This document shows, piece by piece, positions 1 through 7,344 of a stretch of DNA of 64,000 bases (within the stretch, counting starts at the first letter, position 1; each line of letters starts with the position of its first letter). The stretch spans positions 124,001 through 188,000 of the forward strand of contig NZ_SSBK01000003.1 in NCBI RefSeq assembly GCF_004795035.1, written 5' to 3'. The notes under the pieces are model-generated. The model had not been told where the DNA came from. It worked only from the letters and a program-made list of their open reading frames with translations, and searched no databases. Made by a program: the position numbers and the translations under genes. This stretch comes from Streptomyces sp. A0958. GTDB taxonomy: Bacteria > Actinomycetota > Actinomycetes > Streptomycetales > Streptomycetaceae.

Positions 1-645
1 AGATGACTCGCCTTTACGGAGCGCGAGTTGGCGCTGGAGTGCTGGCTGCCGGGCGGCAGCCCGGTGGCAGTGGGCACCCACGAGGGTGCTGGAGGTGGGG
101 CCCAGTTGGGCCCGTTCTGGGTTGTCCGGTGACGGCCCAGGAGTTTGCCGCGCCTCTTCTGTGGGAGAGCACCCATGGGCCTGTGACCCACGCATAAAGG
201 GAAGACCCCGGCCTGCATCCGGGCGCACCACCCTGAGTCGCTGCGCCGGCGTGATCTCAGTTCGTCACCTGTTGGTGGCCGGACTGAGTACGCCCGTTCC
301 GTCCGGCCTTGTTAGAAGGACGCGGGAGCCCACTCTGTTCGAGTTGGAGGATCTCATCGAGTCGCCGCATTCCCGTCAGCGCGGGGGTAGCGACGGCGCG
401 CGACCTGAGATTGAACCGTAACCGGGAGGAAGTGTCATTCATCGGACACCCCTCCCGGTGAGGTGATCAAAGCCAAGGTCGCCGAAGCCATACAGGAACG
501 ATCAGCACACGACGAACCTGTGCCACCGAGCGTTGCGGGGGACGGACGCCGCCCCTATGCGTCAGACTGACGCTAAGTCGCCGAACTCTGCTGCTTTCGA
601 GGTTCGTTCTGCGATGCTGGAGGTCGATCGAGAGGGGCCGCAGCG
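1..645. other. Left-edge region without a supported gene
   Basis: I see no convincing gene here. Short open frames exist on both strands but none has a good start context or recognisable composition. A 35-codon frame at 463-570 begins GTG just after a GGTGAGG sequence and could be a small peptide or the tail of a decayed gene. A long stem-loop sits at 421-459. The last about 70 bases must hold the promoter and ribosome site of the Nudix gene that starts at 646. Confidence 0.4.
421..459. terminator. Two-step stem-loop, possible terminator or small-RNA hairpin
   Basis: Outer arms accgggagg (421-429) and cctcccggt (451-459) are perfectly complementary. An inner gtgtc/gacac pair continues the stem. 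There is no T-tract, as is usual for Streptomyces terminators. Function is inferred only from the fold. Confidence 0.35.
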
Positions 646-2505
646 ATGCAGTGGAAGATCCACGGTGAACGTCCGATCTACGAGAACAGCTGGGTGAACC
701 TGTGGCTCACCGACGTCGAGACGCCGGACGGAAACCGCTGGGAGCACCACGTCGTCAAGCTCCGGCACCTGGCCGTGGCCGCCGCGGTCAACGAGCGGCG
801 CGAGGTGCTGATGATGTGGCGGCACCGCTTCATCACGGACGCCTGGGCGTGGGAGCTTCCCATGGGTCTGGTGGAGGAGGGCGAGACGCCGGCCGCGGCG
901 GCGGCCCGTGAGGTGCTGGAAGAGACCGGCTGGCGGCCCGGCCCGATCAAGCCGCTGATCTACGCCGAGCCTGCGAACGGCATCACCGACTCCCAGCACC
1001 ACGTCTTCCGGGCCGATGGGGCGATGTATGAGGGCCCGCCGACTGAGAAGAACGAGTCGGACCGGATCGAGTGGATCCCGCTGGCCGATGTGCGGGGCAT
1101 GATCGACCGTCGTGAGATCGTCAGCAGTGGCTCCCTGGTCGGACTGCTGTATGTGCTCATGGACGAGGCGATCCGCTGACCTGACGGGCAGCACTTCCCG
1201 GAGCCGGGACTCGAACGCCACCGCGGCCGGTTCGCGGCGGAAGGGCTCCAGCTGTTCGTAAAACTCCCGGAGGTGGCCGGCGACTCGTTGAGAGCTGACG
1301 GCCGCCGCCGGGGCCAGGGCGTCCATGGCCGTGTGGCACGCCTCGTCGAGTTCGCCGCGCTGAAGCTGGGTGCGGGCGAGCCAGAAGGCGTGGAAGGCGC
1401 GGCCCCGGTGGTTCGTCTGGTGCTCTCGGCGGAGGGCGTCCGCGATGAGGGGTTCGGCGAGGGCGGCTTCGCCCAGGCGACCGTGCGCGATGCCGGTGTC
1501 CACGATCAGCTTCGGCTCATCGAAGTAGGCGACCCAGGCCGGGTCCGGATCACCGGTGCTGATCCGTCCGAAGTGGGTGTGGGCTTCCGAGATCGCGGTG
1601 TGGGTCGCGCCGTGGTGGCCGAGGGTGGCGTGGGCGAAGGCTTCGCGCATCGCGAGCATGGCCAGCACGCGCGGTGTCGTCCCCGCGGCCGCTCGGGCTT
1701 GGTCCTGGGCGGCCGTGACGAGTGCGAGGGCGTCGCCGGGCTTGTCCTGGTAGGTGGCCTGGAGGCTCATGCAGGCGAGGACGTTGGCCATGAACTGGCG
1801 GTCGTCGATGGCCTTGGCCAGGCCGAGGGATTCGGTGAAGTAAGCGCGTGCCTGGTTGTACTGGCGGGCGTCGAAGTACGTCCATCCGGTGAGCCGGGCC
1901 AGCTCGGCCGCGATGCTGTGCAGGCCGTCCCGCAGAGGAGCCGGACGCTGCTCCTTGAGGAGATCGACGACATAGCGGAGCTGGCCGACGACCGCCGGCC
2001 GTAAGGTCTCGCCGCCGTGCTCGTCGTCCCGGCGCCAGTAGTCCGCGATCGACGAATGCAGCGCGTCCAGCGTCGAGGCGCTGAGATCCCGCTCGGCCGC
2101 CAGGGCGAGGATGCTGTCGACGTCCGCCCCCGGTAGTCCGGCGGCCAGTGGTTCGACGGCTGAGGGGGCCGGTACCTCGGCCGGTTCGCGGTGCGTGGCT
2201 GTCAGGCTGGGCGGCGTCTCCCAGGAGCGTCGGGCAAGGCCGAGCATGTGTCCGGGGATGCGTAGTCCGTCCGAGATCCGTTCGATCACGTCCATGTGCA
2301 GCAACTGCCGCCGTCCGGCGATCACCTCGCCCACGCGGCTCGGGGTCAGGTCGCAGCGGCGCGCGATCATCGACGGATAGATGCCTGCGCGTGCCTTGAC
2401 CAGCTGAAAAATGCGGCCGAAGTCTCTGGCCTGGCATGCCTCGATCATCACTGGGTCCGTGAGCAGGCTGACCGGGAGTTCCTTCGAGCGAGATGGCTCA
2501 GGCAT
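562..2505 (-). CDS. XRE-type HTH/TPR transcriptional regulator, reading frame extended antisense over the Nudix gene
   Basis: The N-terminus (residues about 25-85) is a lambda-repressor-like helix-turn-helix, including ARRCDLTPSRVGEVIAGRRQ. Residues about 120-430 are helical TPR-like repeats, the arrangement of Streptomyces XRE/TPR regulators. The recognisable protein stops around REVLPVR (near 1185); the remaining about 200 codons run antisense through the whole Nudix gene and look like a shadow translation. The native stop codon may have been lost, or the true end lies near 1180. The start ATG at 2505 faces the small gene at 2617 across a short divergent region, so it probably controls the peptide operon. 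The regulator call is firm; the 3' end is uncertain. Confidence 0.7.
   Translation of the reverse strand: MPEPSRSKELPVSLLTDPVMIEACQARDFGRIFQLVKARAGIYPSMIARRCDLTPSRVGEVIAGRRQLLHMDVIERISDGLRIPGHMLGLARRSWETPPSLTATHREPAEVPAPSAVEPLAAGLPGADVDSILALAAERDLSASTLDALHSSIADYWRRDDEHGGETLRPAVVGQLRYVVDLLKEQRPAPLRDGLHSIAAELARLTGWTYFDARQYNQARAYFTESLGLAKAIDDRQFMANVLACMSLQATYQDKPGDALALVTAAQDQARAAAGTTPRVLAMLAMREAFAHATLGHHGATHTAISEAHTHFGRISTGDPDPAWVAYFDEPKLIVDTGIAHGRLGEAALAEPLIADALRREHQTNHRGRAFHAFWLARTQLQRGELDEACHTAMDALAPAAAVSSQRVAGHLREFYEQLEPFRREPAAVAFESRLREVLPVRSADRLVHEHIQQSDQGATADDLTTVDHAPHIGQRDPLDPVRLVLLSRRALIHRPIGPEDVVLGVGDAVRRLGVDQRLDRAGPPAGLFQHLTGRRRGRRLALLHQTHGKLPRPGVRDEAVPPHHQHLAPLVDRGGHGQVPELDDVVLPAVSVRRLDVGEPQVHPAVLVDRTFTVDLPLHRCGPSRSTSSIAERTSKAAEFGDLASV
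646..1179 (+). CDS. Nudix hydrolase
   Basis: A 177-aa protein with a complete Nudix box, GLVEEGETPAAAAAREVLEE followed by TGW, matching G-x5-E-x7-REV-x-EE-x-G. Nudix enzymes hydrolyse nucleoside diphosphates linked to another moiety using Mg2+ held by the REVxEE glutamates; the substrate cannot be read from sequence. The overall form (N-terminal beta-rich part, box near residue 77) resembles ADP-sugar pyrophosphatases. It lies convergent to the XRE/TPR regulator, whose open frame runs antisense through it. It starts at an ATG preceded by a purine-rich GAGAGGGG stretch. Confidence 0.85.
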   Translation: MQWKIHGERPIYENSWVNLWLTDVETPDGNRWEHHVVKLRHLAVAAAVNERREVLMMWRHRFITDAWAWELPMGLVEEGETPAAAAAREVLEETGWRPGPIKPLIYAEPANGITDSQHHVFRADGAMYEGPPTEKNESDRIEWIPLADVRGMIDRREIVSSGSLVGLLYVLMDEAIR

Positions 2506-2563
2506 CGGGCACGCTCCGGCATGAGGGTTACGGCTCGCTGCACTTGGTCAACCGAGGGTGATG

Positions 2564-2580
2564 TTATCCAAGTTGGGTAA
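2564..2580. promoter_or_regulatory. Candidate operator between the divergent regulator and peptide operon
   Basis: ttatccaagttgggtaa is a near-perfect palindrome (one mismatch, central G) located between the XRE/TPR regulator start (2505) and the first small gene (2617). Position and symmetry suit autoregulation and control of the divergent operon. This is inference. Confidence 0.35.
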
Positions 2581-2616
2581 TCCGCTTGGCCTTTCTGGCC
2601 GGGGCTGCGGATCGCG

Positions 2617-2829
2617 ATGCTCCTGGCCATGGCGAACGGACAGGACGACGTACGGATGACGTTGCGGGTCTCCCGCGACTCCGGCCAGACGTGGGGGCCT
2701 CGCACAGAGGTACGCGTGGGCGAGAACCCGGTGGTTCCGGAGAACCCGGGCCGCTACCCGCCGTGCGTCTGCCCCCAGTGCTCGCAGCAGGCCCGGAACG
2801 CCATCGCGTCCTTCCGGACGGTGTCGTGA
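2617..2829 (+). CDS. Small PPCxCPQ-motif protein of the radical SAM peptide locus
   Basis: A 70-aa protein; the part from MTLRVSRDSGQTWGP onward looks conserved-type, so the true start may be ATG 2629 or 2656 instead. It ends with a cysteine cluster, PPCVCPQCSQQ. Its TGA overlaps the ATG of the next gene (TGATG), showing translational coupling. A protein with the same PPCxCPQ motif is encoded next to the second RiPP-like locus (25262-25489). The paired cysteines suggest metal binding, but the function is unknown. It is the first gene of the putative RiPP operon. Confidence 0.6.
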   Translation: MLLAMANGQDDVRMTLRVSRDSGQTWGPRTEVRVGENPVVPENPGRYPPCVCPQCSQQARNAIASFRTVS

Positions 2830-3158
2830 TGCGCTGCGCACACTGGCGACGGGTGCCCCTCGACCTGGCAAGGGAAGCGCGGGAGAAGTCGACCGCCCCG
2901 TACATCGACCGGGCCGTCCAGTGCCAGCTATCCGCGCACGGCGAGGGTGAGCACTTCGGTCTCCTCACCGACGCCGGCGCATACGGGACCGCGCTGTGGC
3001 TCCGCTGGCACGGGACGGACGAGGCGGAACTCGTCGTGCTGCCGGACTGCCCGGTGGCCGCCCCGGGGCCCGACAGTGAGGGCTGCTGTCTGTTCGCCGA
3101 CCACGCCGAGCAGCACACCTGGGAAGACGCCCTGGAGGAGGTCTCGTGCACCAGCTGA
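2829..3158 (+). CDS. Hypothetical 109-aa protein of the radical SAM peptide operon
   Basis: Begins MRCAHWRRVPLDLAREAREK and ends DALEEVSCTS. It is acidic, with scattered cysteines (C3, C32, and a CC pair near residue 86), no membrane segment and no recognised family. It is coupled to the upstream gene by a TGATG overlap and overlaps the radical SAM gene start by 13 bp, so all three are probably co-translated. By context it could be a substrate-recognition or partner protein for the maturase; no RRE-like fold can be claimed by eye. Confidence 0.6.
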   Translation: MRCAHWRRVPLDLAREAREKSTAPYIDRAVQCQLSAHGEGEHFGLLTDAGAYGTALWLRWHGTDEAELVVLPDCPVAAPGPDSEGCCLFADHAEQHTWEDALEEVSCTS

Positions 3159-4474
3159 TCGCGAGCCCGCACAAGACCCGGCGTCCTCGCTCGCCTCGCA
3201 ACGAACAGTGCGGGGACTGCGGTGGCAGCGGCGCCAACTCGTCTGGCACGACCTGCGGCACCTGCAACGGCTTGGGCGAGATCCACTGCCGCGCCGGCCG
3301 CCAGGAGTCCCCTGTGCTGCCCCGCTCCGTGATCCGGAAGGAGGGCCACCGAGCCCACGCTCTGATCGCCTCCCCGTTCCTCGACGGGCACCTTCTCCTC
3401 AAGCCGGGAGCAAGGGCCGGCGCCCGAATCTCCGCCGACCATTACGAGGGCCTGCGCCAGGCCGCCACCGACGGTGAGTCGCTTACCGCCTGGGCGGTGC
3501 AGACCGCCGCCGACCTGTGGGACCTGGACTTGGGCGCCCGCCCCGCGCAGGACACCGTACTGGTACGCCAGCCGTCCCCGTACGGCTACTGCCGGGCCTC
3601 CTGGGAGATCAACCTCGGCTGCAACTTCGGCTGCAAGCACTGCTACCTCGCCGAGCGCCCGTTCTCCGGCCTCGGCTGGGAGGACAAGGTGCGACTGCTG
3701 GACATCATGCGCAAGGCCGGTGTCCTCTGGCTCCAGATCACCGGCGGTGAGCCCACCATGGACCCTCACTTCCAGGGCGCCTACCGGTACGCCTGGCAGG
3801 CCGGGATGATGCTCACCATCTCCACCAACGGCTCGCTGCTCTGGCGGCCGGACCTCCTCAAGCTCTTCCGCGACTGCCCGCCGTACCGGCTGGTGGTCAG
3901 CATGTACGGGGCGAGCGAGGAGTCCTTCGACACGCTCACCCAGCGCCGCGGGGCGTGGAAGGCGTTCCGGCGCGGCATGGACGCCGCCCGTGAGGCTGGC
4001 CTGCCGCTGCGCATCAACGTCGTGGTGACCGAGGACAACGCATCCGAAGCCGACGAGATGGCCGCCCTGGCCGACGAGTGGAACGTCGAGAACCACGCGT
4101 ACACGAACATGACGCCCACGATCTACGGCGGCGGAGAACCGCTGCTCGCCCAGTCCGCCGACCACCTGCGGCAGCGCAAGCCGTTCGCCGGCTGCAACGC
4201 GGGACACACCTTCTTCCACGCCGACCCGCACGCCAAGGTCTCGATCTGCAAGGTCGGCCGCGACGACCAGATCGACCTCATGGCCGAAGGCATCGACGGC
4301 CTCACCCGGCTCGGTGCCATCGCCGACCGCCTCATGCTTCGCACCGGTGGGTGCGAGGGCTGCGCCCTGTCCGGCACCTGCCGGGTCTGCCGCCCCCTGG
4401 CCAAGCACTACCAGGAGGCAAAGGCGCCGCTGCACAGCTACTGCCAGCACGGAGACAAGGAGAACGCCTCATGA
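3146..4474 (+). CDS. Radical SAM/SPASM peptide-maturase-like enzyme with DnaJ-like zinc-finger N-terminus
   Basis: A 442-aa protein with GTG start at 3146, seven bases after GGAGGAG. Residues 22-48 contain CGDCGGSG and CGTCNGLG, two CxxCxGxG units like the DnaJ zinc-binding domain. The radical SAM cluster motif is C159-x3-C163-x2-C166 (CNFGCKHC), followed by ITGGEP and STNGS, typical of the SAM-binding barrel. The C-terminal about 100 residues hold several cysteines (CNAG, SICK, GGCEGC, GTCRVC) as in SPASM auxiliary clusters. SPASM enzymes commonly install C-C or thioether crosslinks in ribosomal peptides. Its stop overlaps the ATG of the 54-aa peptide gene (ATGA), making that peptide the likely substrate. 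Confidence 0.85.
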   Translation: MHQLIASPHKTRRPRSPRNEQCGDCGGSGANSSGTTCGTCNGLGEIHCRAGRQESPVLPRSVIRKEGHRAHALIASPFLDGHLLLKPGARAGARISADHYEGLRQAATDGESLTAWAVQTAADLWDLDLGARPAQDTVLVRQPSPYGYCRASWEINLGCNFGCKHCYLAERPFSGLGWEDKVRLLDIMRKAGVLWLQITGGEPTMDPHFQGAYRYAWQAGMMLTISTNGSLLWRPDLLKLFRDCPPYRLVVSMYGASEESFDTLTQRRGAWKAFRRGMDAAREAGLPLRINVVVTEDNASEADEMAALADEWNVENHAYTNMTPTIYGGGEPLLAQSADHLRQRKPFAGCNAGHTFFHADPHAKVSICKVGRDDQIDLMAEGIDGLTRLGAIADRLMLRTGGCEGCALSGTCRVCRPLAKHYQEAKAPLHSYCQHGDKENAS

Positions 4475-4635
4475 CCCCGCCCGTACCGGTGACCATCCTC
4501 ACCGGCCCGCCAGCCTCGGCCCGCCGCGCGGCCCCGCCCGTCGCGACCGCGTCGATCACCGCCGTCCAGGACCTCGACGTGATCGTGGAGAGCGCGGAGT
4601 GCTCCTGCGACGCCGGGGACGACAACCCCCACTGA
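4471..4635 (+). CDS. Putative RiPP precursor peptide with C-terminal CxC tail
   Basis: A 54-aa peptide starting MTPPVPVTILTGPP and ending VESAECSCDAGDDNPH. It overlaps the maturase stop by ATGA. The N-terminal about 40 residues are Pro/Ala/Thr rich and run into TAVQDLDVIVE, which recalls the LDV-type leader ends of FxLD lanthipeptide precursors. The acidic tail holds the only two cysteines, as CSC. A short leader plus Cys-bearing core directly after a radical SAM/SPASM gene is the standard RiPP layout. The modification chemistry and the cleavage site are unknown. Confidence 0.7.
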   Translation: MTPPVPVTILTGPPASARRAAPPVATASITAVQDLDVIVESAECSCDAGDDNPH

Positions 4636-4723
4636 CCGACACGATCCGGTCAACTCCGTTCAGGCCCCGGCGTACTCGCGTCGGGGCCTGAGCCCTGCCC
4701 GTCCCACCGCTAGGGTGCCGCTC

Positions 4724-4960
4724 ATGTTCTTCCGCTGGGACTGGCTCCGGCACCAACTGACCGCGCCGATCGTGCCCACTCTCGGTCCCATCCACCCCAC
4801 CGCCCTGACCGTCAGCATGTTCGAGGACGTCCTGCGAGCGGCCGGCACCGGGGACTTCCTGCCCTATGACCAGGACCGGCGCTGGGGTGGCGAGAAGGAC
4901 GAGAAAGTCCTCCGCGAGGACGTGGTCCACCAGCCCGAGCACCCCTCATCCCCACCCTGA
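4724..4960 (+). CDS. Hypothetical 78-aa protein downstream of the peptide
   Basis: Begins MFFRWDWLRHQLTAPIVPTL, ends EDVVHQPEHPSSPP; an in-frame GTG at 4715 is an alternative start. It lies 88 bp after the precursor gene and 20 bp before the acetyltransferase gene. No domain is recognised; the aromatic N-terminus is not a membrane helix. Same strand and spacing suggest it belongs to the peptide locus. Confidence 0.5.
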   Translation: MFFRWDWLRHQLTAPIVPTLGPIHPTALTVSMFEDVLRAAGTGDFLPYDQDRRWGGEKDEKVLREDVVHQPEHPSSPP

Positions 4961-4980
4961 CCCGGCGCGGACGCGGCACT

Positions 4981-5589
4981 GTGAAGGTCTTCGCCTACGG
5001 GCTCCGCGACAGTGTCGTGGAGGAAGCCGCCGAGCTGGCCGCCAAGCTCGCCGCCAGGCACGACATGGTCAACGCCCGGGTCGTACGCCCCCTCGGTCCC
5101 GAGACCGCACACCCGCGCGGCACCCGCATCCAGCTGAAGGACTTCACCGCCGACCCCTACCCCGCCCCGGACGGCCCGGTCCGCCCCGTCACCACCTGGT
5201 CGGCCGCCGTGCAGGAGACCTTCGCGCCGTTTGCCGAGGCCATGGCGGGCGACGGCCTGGCCTTCCTCCGCACCCAGATGCAGGCCGACCGGTGCGGCCC
5301 GGTCCTCGCCGCCGCCATCGAAGACCGCATCGTGGGCGCGATCGGCCCCATGGAAGTACGCCCCGACGCGATCGGCTGCCCCCAGCTCATGCCCCAGTAC
5401 TTCGCCGTCCTGCCCGAGGCCCGAGGCCAGGGCCTGGGGCGCATCCTGTGGCGGGCGGCGATGCACTGGGGCCAGTCCCACGGCGCTACCTACCAACTCC
5501 TCCAGACCGAGGTCGGCGGCCCCTCTGACCGGCTGTGCCAGGCCGAAGGATTGACCTCCCTCGGCTTCAGCCACACGACACGGGCGTAG
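4981..5589 (+). CDS. GNAT-family N-acetyltransferase
   Basis: A 202-aa protein with GTG start at 4981. The acetyl-CoA-binding motif A is visible as PQYFAVLPEARGQGLGRILW (residues about 138-157; the R/QxxGxG/A signature is RGQGLG). The first 60 residues are an extra N-terminal part with unclear role. It follows the precursor and the 78-aa gene on the same strand, so peptide or self-resistance acetylation is possible. Its placement could equally be accidental in this accessory region. Confidence 0.75.
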   Translation: MKVFAYGLRDSVVEEAAELAAKLAARHDMVNARVVRPLGPETAHPRGTRIQLKDFTADPYPAPDGPVRPVTTWSAAVQETFAPFAEAMAGDGLAFLRTQMQADRCGPVLAAAIEDRIVGAIGPMEVRPDAIGCPQLMPQYFAVLPEARGQGLGRILWRAAMHWGQSHGATYQLLQTEVGGPSDRLCQAEGLTSLGFSHTTRA

Positions 5590-5738
5590 CCGCCAGCGGA
5601 GACCGCCACAGTAGGCGGGCACCGCGTGCATTAATTGCCACGTTTGACGCGTCCTCGGATGGCGAGGGCGGCGAGACCGAGTAGGACCGGTTCGGTCAAC
5701 CGGGACGTCATCTCGATGTAGTCACCGGCCGTGGTTAG

Positions 5739-6047
5739 GTCCTGACCGGGAGGGTCATCGACCCGCGCAGCCTCAACCGGATGCTGACGATCCTGTGCAG
5801 GAACGCGAACGTACGGCGCGTCAGGGTCCACGACCCGAGGCACACCTGCGCCTCGCTCCTGCTCTCACGAGGGGTGGACGCCCGCACGATCATGGAGACG
5901 CTCGGCCACAGCACCATCACCATGACGCTCGACACCTACGCGCACGTGATGGACACGACGCTGCGAGCGGCTGCGGAGCGCATGGACGACGCGCTGAATC
6001 TCGATGACCTTGACGGCGGGTCGGAGGAGGACGCGTCGGGCGACTGA
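5739..6047 (+). pseudogene. Truncated tyrosine integrase (C-terminal catalytic remnant)
   Basis: The open frame begins after a TAG at 5736 and lacks the N-terminal and core-binding domains. What remains contains LTGRVIDPRSLNRMLTIL, then VHDPRHTCASLL (HxxRH box, with P where L is usual), LGHSTITMT and the catalytic-tyrosine region LDTYAHVM. It ends 83 bp from the 3' end of tRNA-Arg, the normal position of an integrase next to its att site. It is therefore the relic of an element that integrated here, and the left 6 kb of the window is probably its former cargo. Confidence 0.8.
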
Positions 6048-6087
6048 GAGCGCCTCTCCGGGCGCGTTGATGTCACCCGCTGATGTC

Positions 6088-6120
6088 AGAGGCCCCCTGG
6101 ACGATGTCCAGGGGGCCTCT
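6088..6120. terminator. Strong stem-loop between integrase relic and tRNA-Arg
   Basis: A perfect 15-bp inverted repeat (agaggccccctggac and its complement) with a GAT loop. It can serve the integrase relic on + and the tRNA on -. Confidence 0.75.
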
Positions 6121-6129
6121 GGCCTGCTG

Positions 6130-6202
6130 TGCACTCGGCAGGATTCGAACCTGCAACCTTCTGATCCGTAGTCAGATGCTCTATCCGTTAAGCTACGAGT
6201 GC
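6130..6202 (-). tRNA. tRNA-Arg(ACG)
   Basis: Cloverleaf on the minus strand: acceptor GCACTCG/CGAGTGC, T-loop TTCGAAT, anticodon loop CTACGGA giving ACG, discriminator A at 6130, no encoded CCA. It is the integration target of the decayed element on its left. Confidence 0.93.
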
Positions 6203-6344
6203 TTGTGCTTCCTGGGCTTTTCTGCCCCGTCCGCGTTGCGAGAACAACATTACATGACCTGCGCCGGGACGCGAAATCCATTAGCCACACCTCGCCTGAC
6301 CTGCGCGAACACCAGGAAGGCGCCCTGAACGCGCCCGGGAACGA

Positions 6345-6377
6345 CCGAAGCCCCGGGCCAGTGGCTCGGGGCTTCGG
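6345..6377. terminator. Stem-loop after tRNA-Ser(GCU)
   Basis: 11-bp perfect arms ccgaagccccg / cggggcttcgg with an 11-nt loop, immediately 3' of the minus-strand tRNA-Ser. Confidence 0.7.
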
Positions 6378-6385
6378 TGGTGGGG

Positions 6386-6476
6386 CGGAGGCGGAGGGAT
6401 TTGAACCCTCGATGGGGGGTAAACCCCAAACCGCATTAGCAGTGCGGCGCCATAGACCGGACTAGGCGACGCCTCC
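6386..6476 (-). tRNA. tRNA-Ser(GCU)
   Basis: Minus-strand cloverleaf with acceptor GGAGGCG/CGCCTCC, anticodon loop CTGCTAA (GCU), the long variable arm of a class II tRNA, T-loop TTCAAAT and discriminator G. Confidence 0.93.
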
Positions 6477-6672
6477 AGCACACCCCGCGCGAGCGCGGGT
6501 GGTGCGTGCAGATGATGACACAGCTGCACGCTGCGCCACCAATCGCGGCCTACGGTACTAGGCAGTCGGCCAAGAGGGCAAAGCGGTTCGGTTGCGCAAC
6601 GCCGTGGCGTGCGGAGCGTTAGGCATGGCGAGGGCGCCGCCCTCCGCAGGTTCACCGGTCACAGGAGTCCGC

Positions 6673-7131
6673 ATGATGCGCCGTCTCGCCCTCACCGCTG
6701 TCGCGTCCCTCGCCACGCTGACCGCGGCCGCGCCCGCCGCCACCGCCGCGGCCGGGCCCCTTCCGCTCCCCCTCTCGCTGCCCCTCCTCCAGAACGACGA
6801 CGCGGGCACCCGGCTCACCGTGGTCGTCGCCGGGTCGGGCAACCCGGAGGCGGACGGGACGTACGAGCTGGAGTGCGGCCCGGCCAGGGGTAGCCACCCG
6901 GTCGCGGGGCAGGCCTGTGAGCGGCTGGGGCAGCTGGAGGGGGAGGGGGCGGACCCGTTCGCCCCGGTGCCCGGGGACGCGATGTGCACGATGCAGTACG
7001 GCGGGCCGGCCACCGCCCGGGTCACCGGGACCTGGCACGGGCGGGACGTCAACGCCTCGTTCAAGCGGACCAACGGATGCGAGATCGCGCGCTGGGAGGG
7101 GCTGCGACCGGTGCTGCCGAACGTGCGGTGA
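6673..7131 (+). CDS. Secreted subtilisin-inhibitor-like protein (SSI family)
   Basis: A 152-aa protein: a Sec signal peptide of about 27 residues (MMRRLALTAVASLATLTAAA) followed by a domain with two Cys pairs. The pairs are in LECGPARGSHP...ACERL and AMCTMQYGG...NGCEIARW, the disulphide pattern of Streptomyces subtilisin inhibitors. The reactive loop would be around MCTMQ, suggesting a Met P1 residue. SSI proteins inhibit extracellular serine proteases in the culture fluid. CAGGAG stands just before the paired ATGs at 6673/6676. Family call from motif spacing. Confidence 0.85.
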   Translation: MMRRLALTAVASLATLTAAAPAATAAAGPLPLPLSLPLLQNDDAGTRLTVVVAGSGNPEADGTYELECGPARGSHPVAGQACERLGQLEGEGADPFAPVPGDAMCTMQYGGPATARVTGTWHGRDVNASFKRTNGCEIARWEGLRPVLPNVR

Positions 7132-7344
7132 GCTGCCCCGAGCCCTGGTGTCGGGGCCTCCGCGGGGCGCGGCGAGGGTCGGAGTCGTACACCGTATGCA
7201 CCAAACCTTGGTGAGAGCTCCCCCTCATCCGCAGCCTCGTGCCCCTCCCCTGCCTTTAGACTCCTTCAGTGACAGCCTGAGGCCCGAGGGGCAAGATGGG
7301 GCCGCTGTCGGGCAAGGTGCAGTAATCAGGGAGGAAGCGTCGTC

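Noticed and set aside
2564..4450. 628-aa minus-strand frame opposite the radical SAM gene
   Set aside because: Shadow frame; the plus strand has overlapping genes with clear motifs and ribosome sites.
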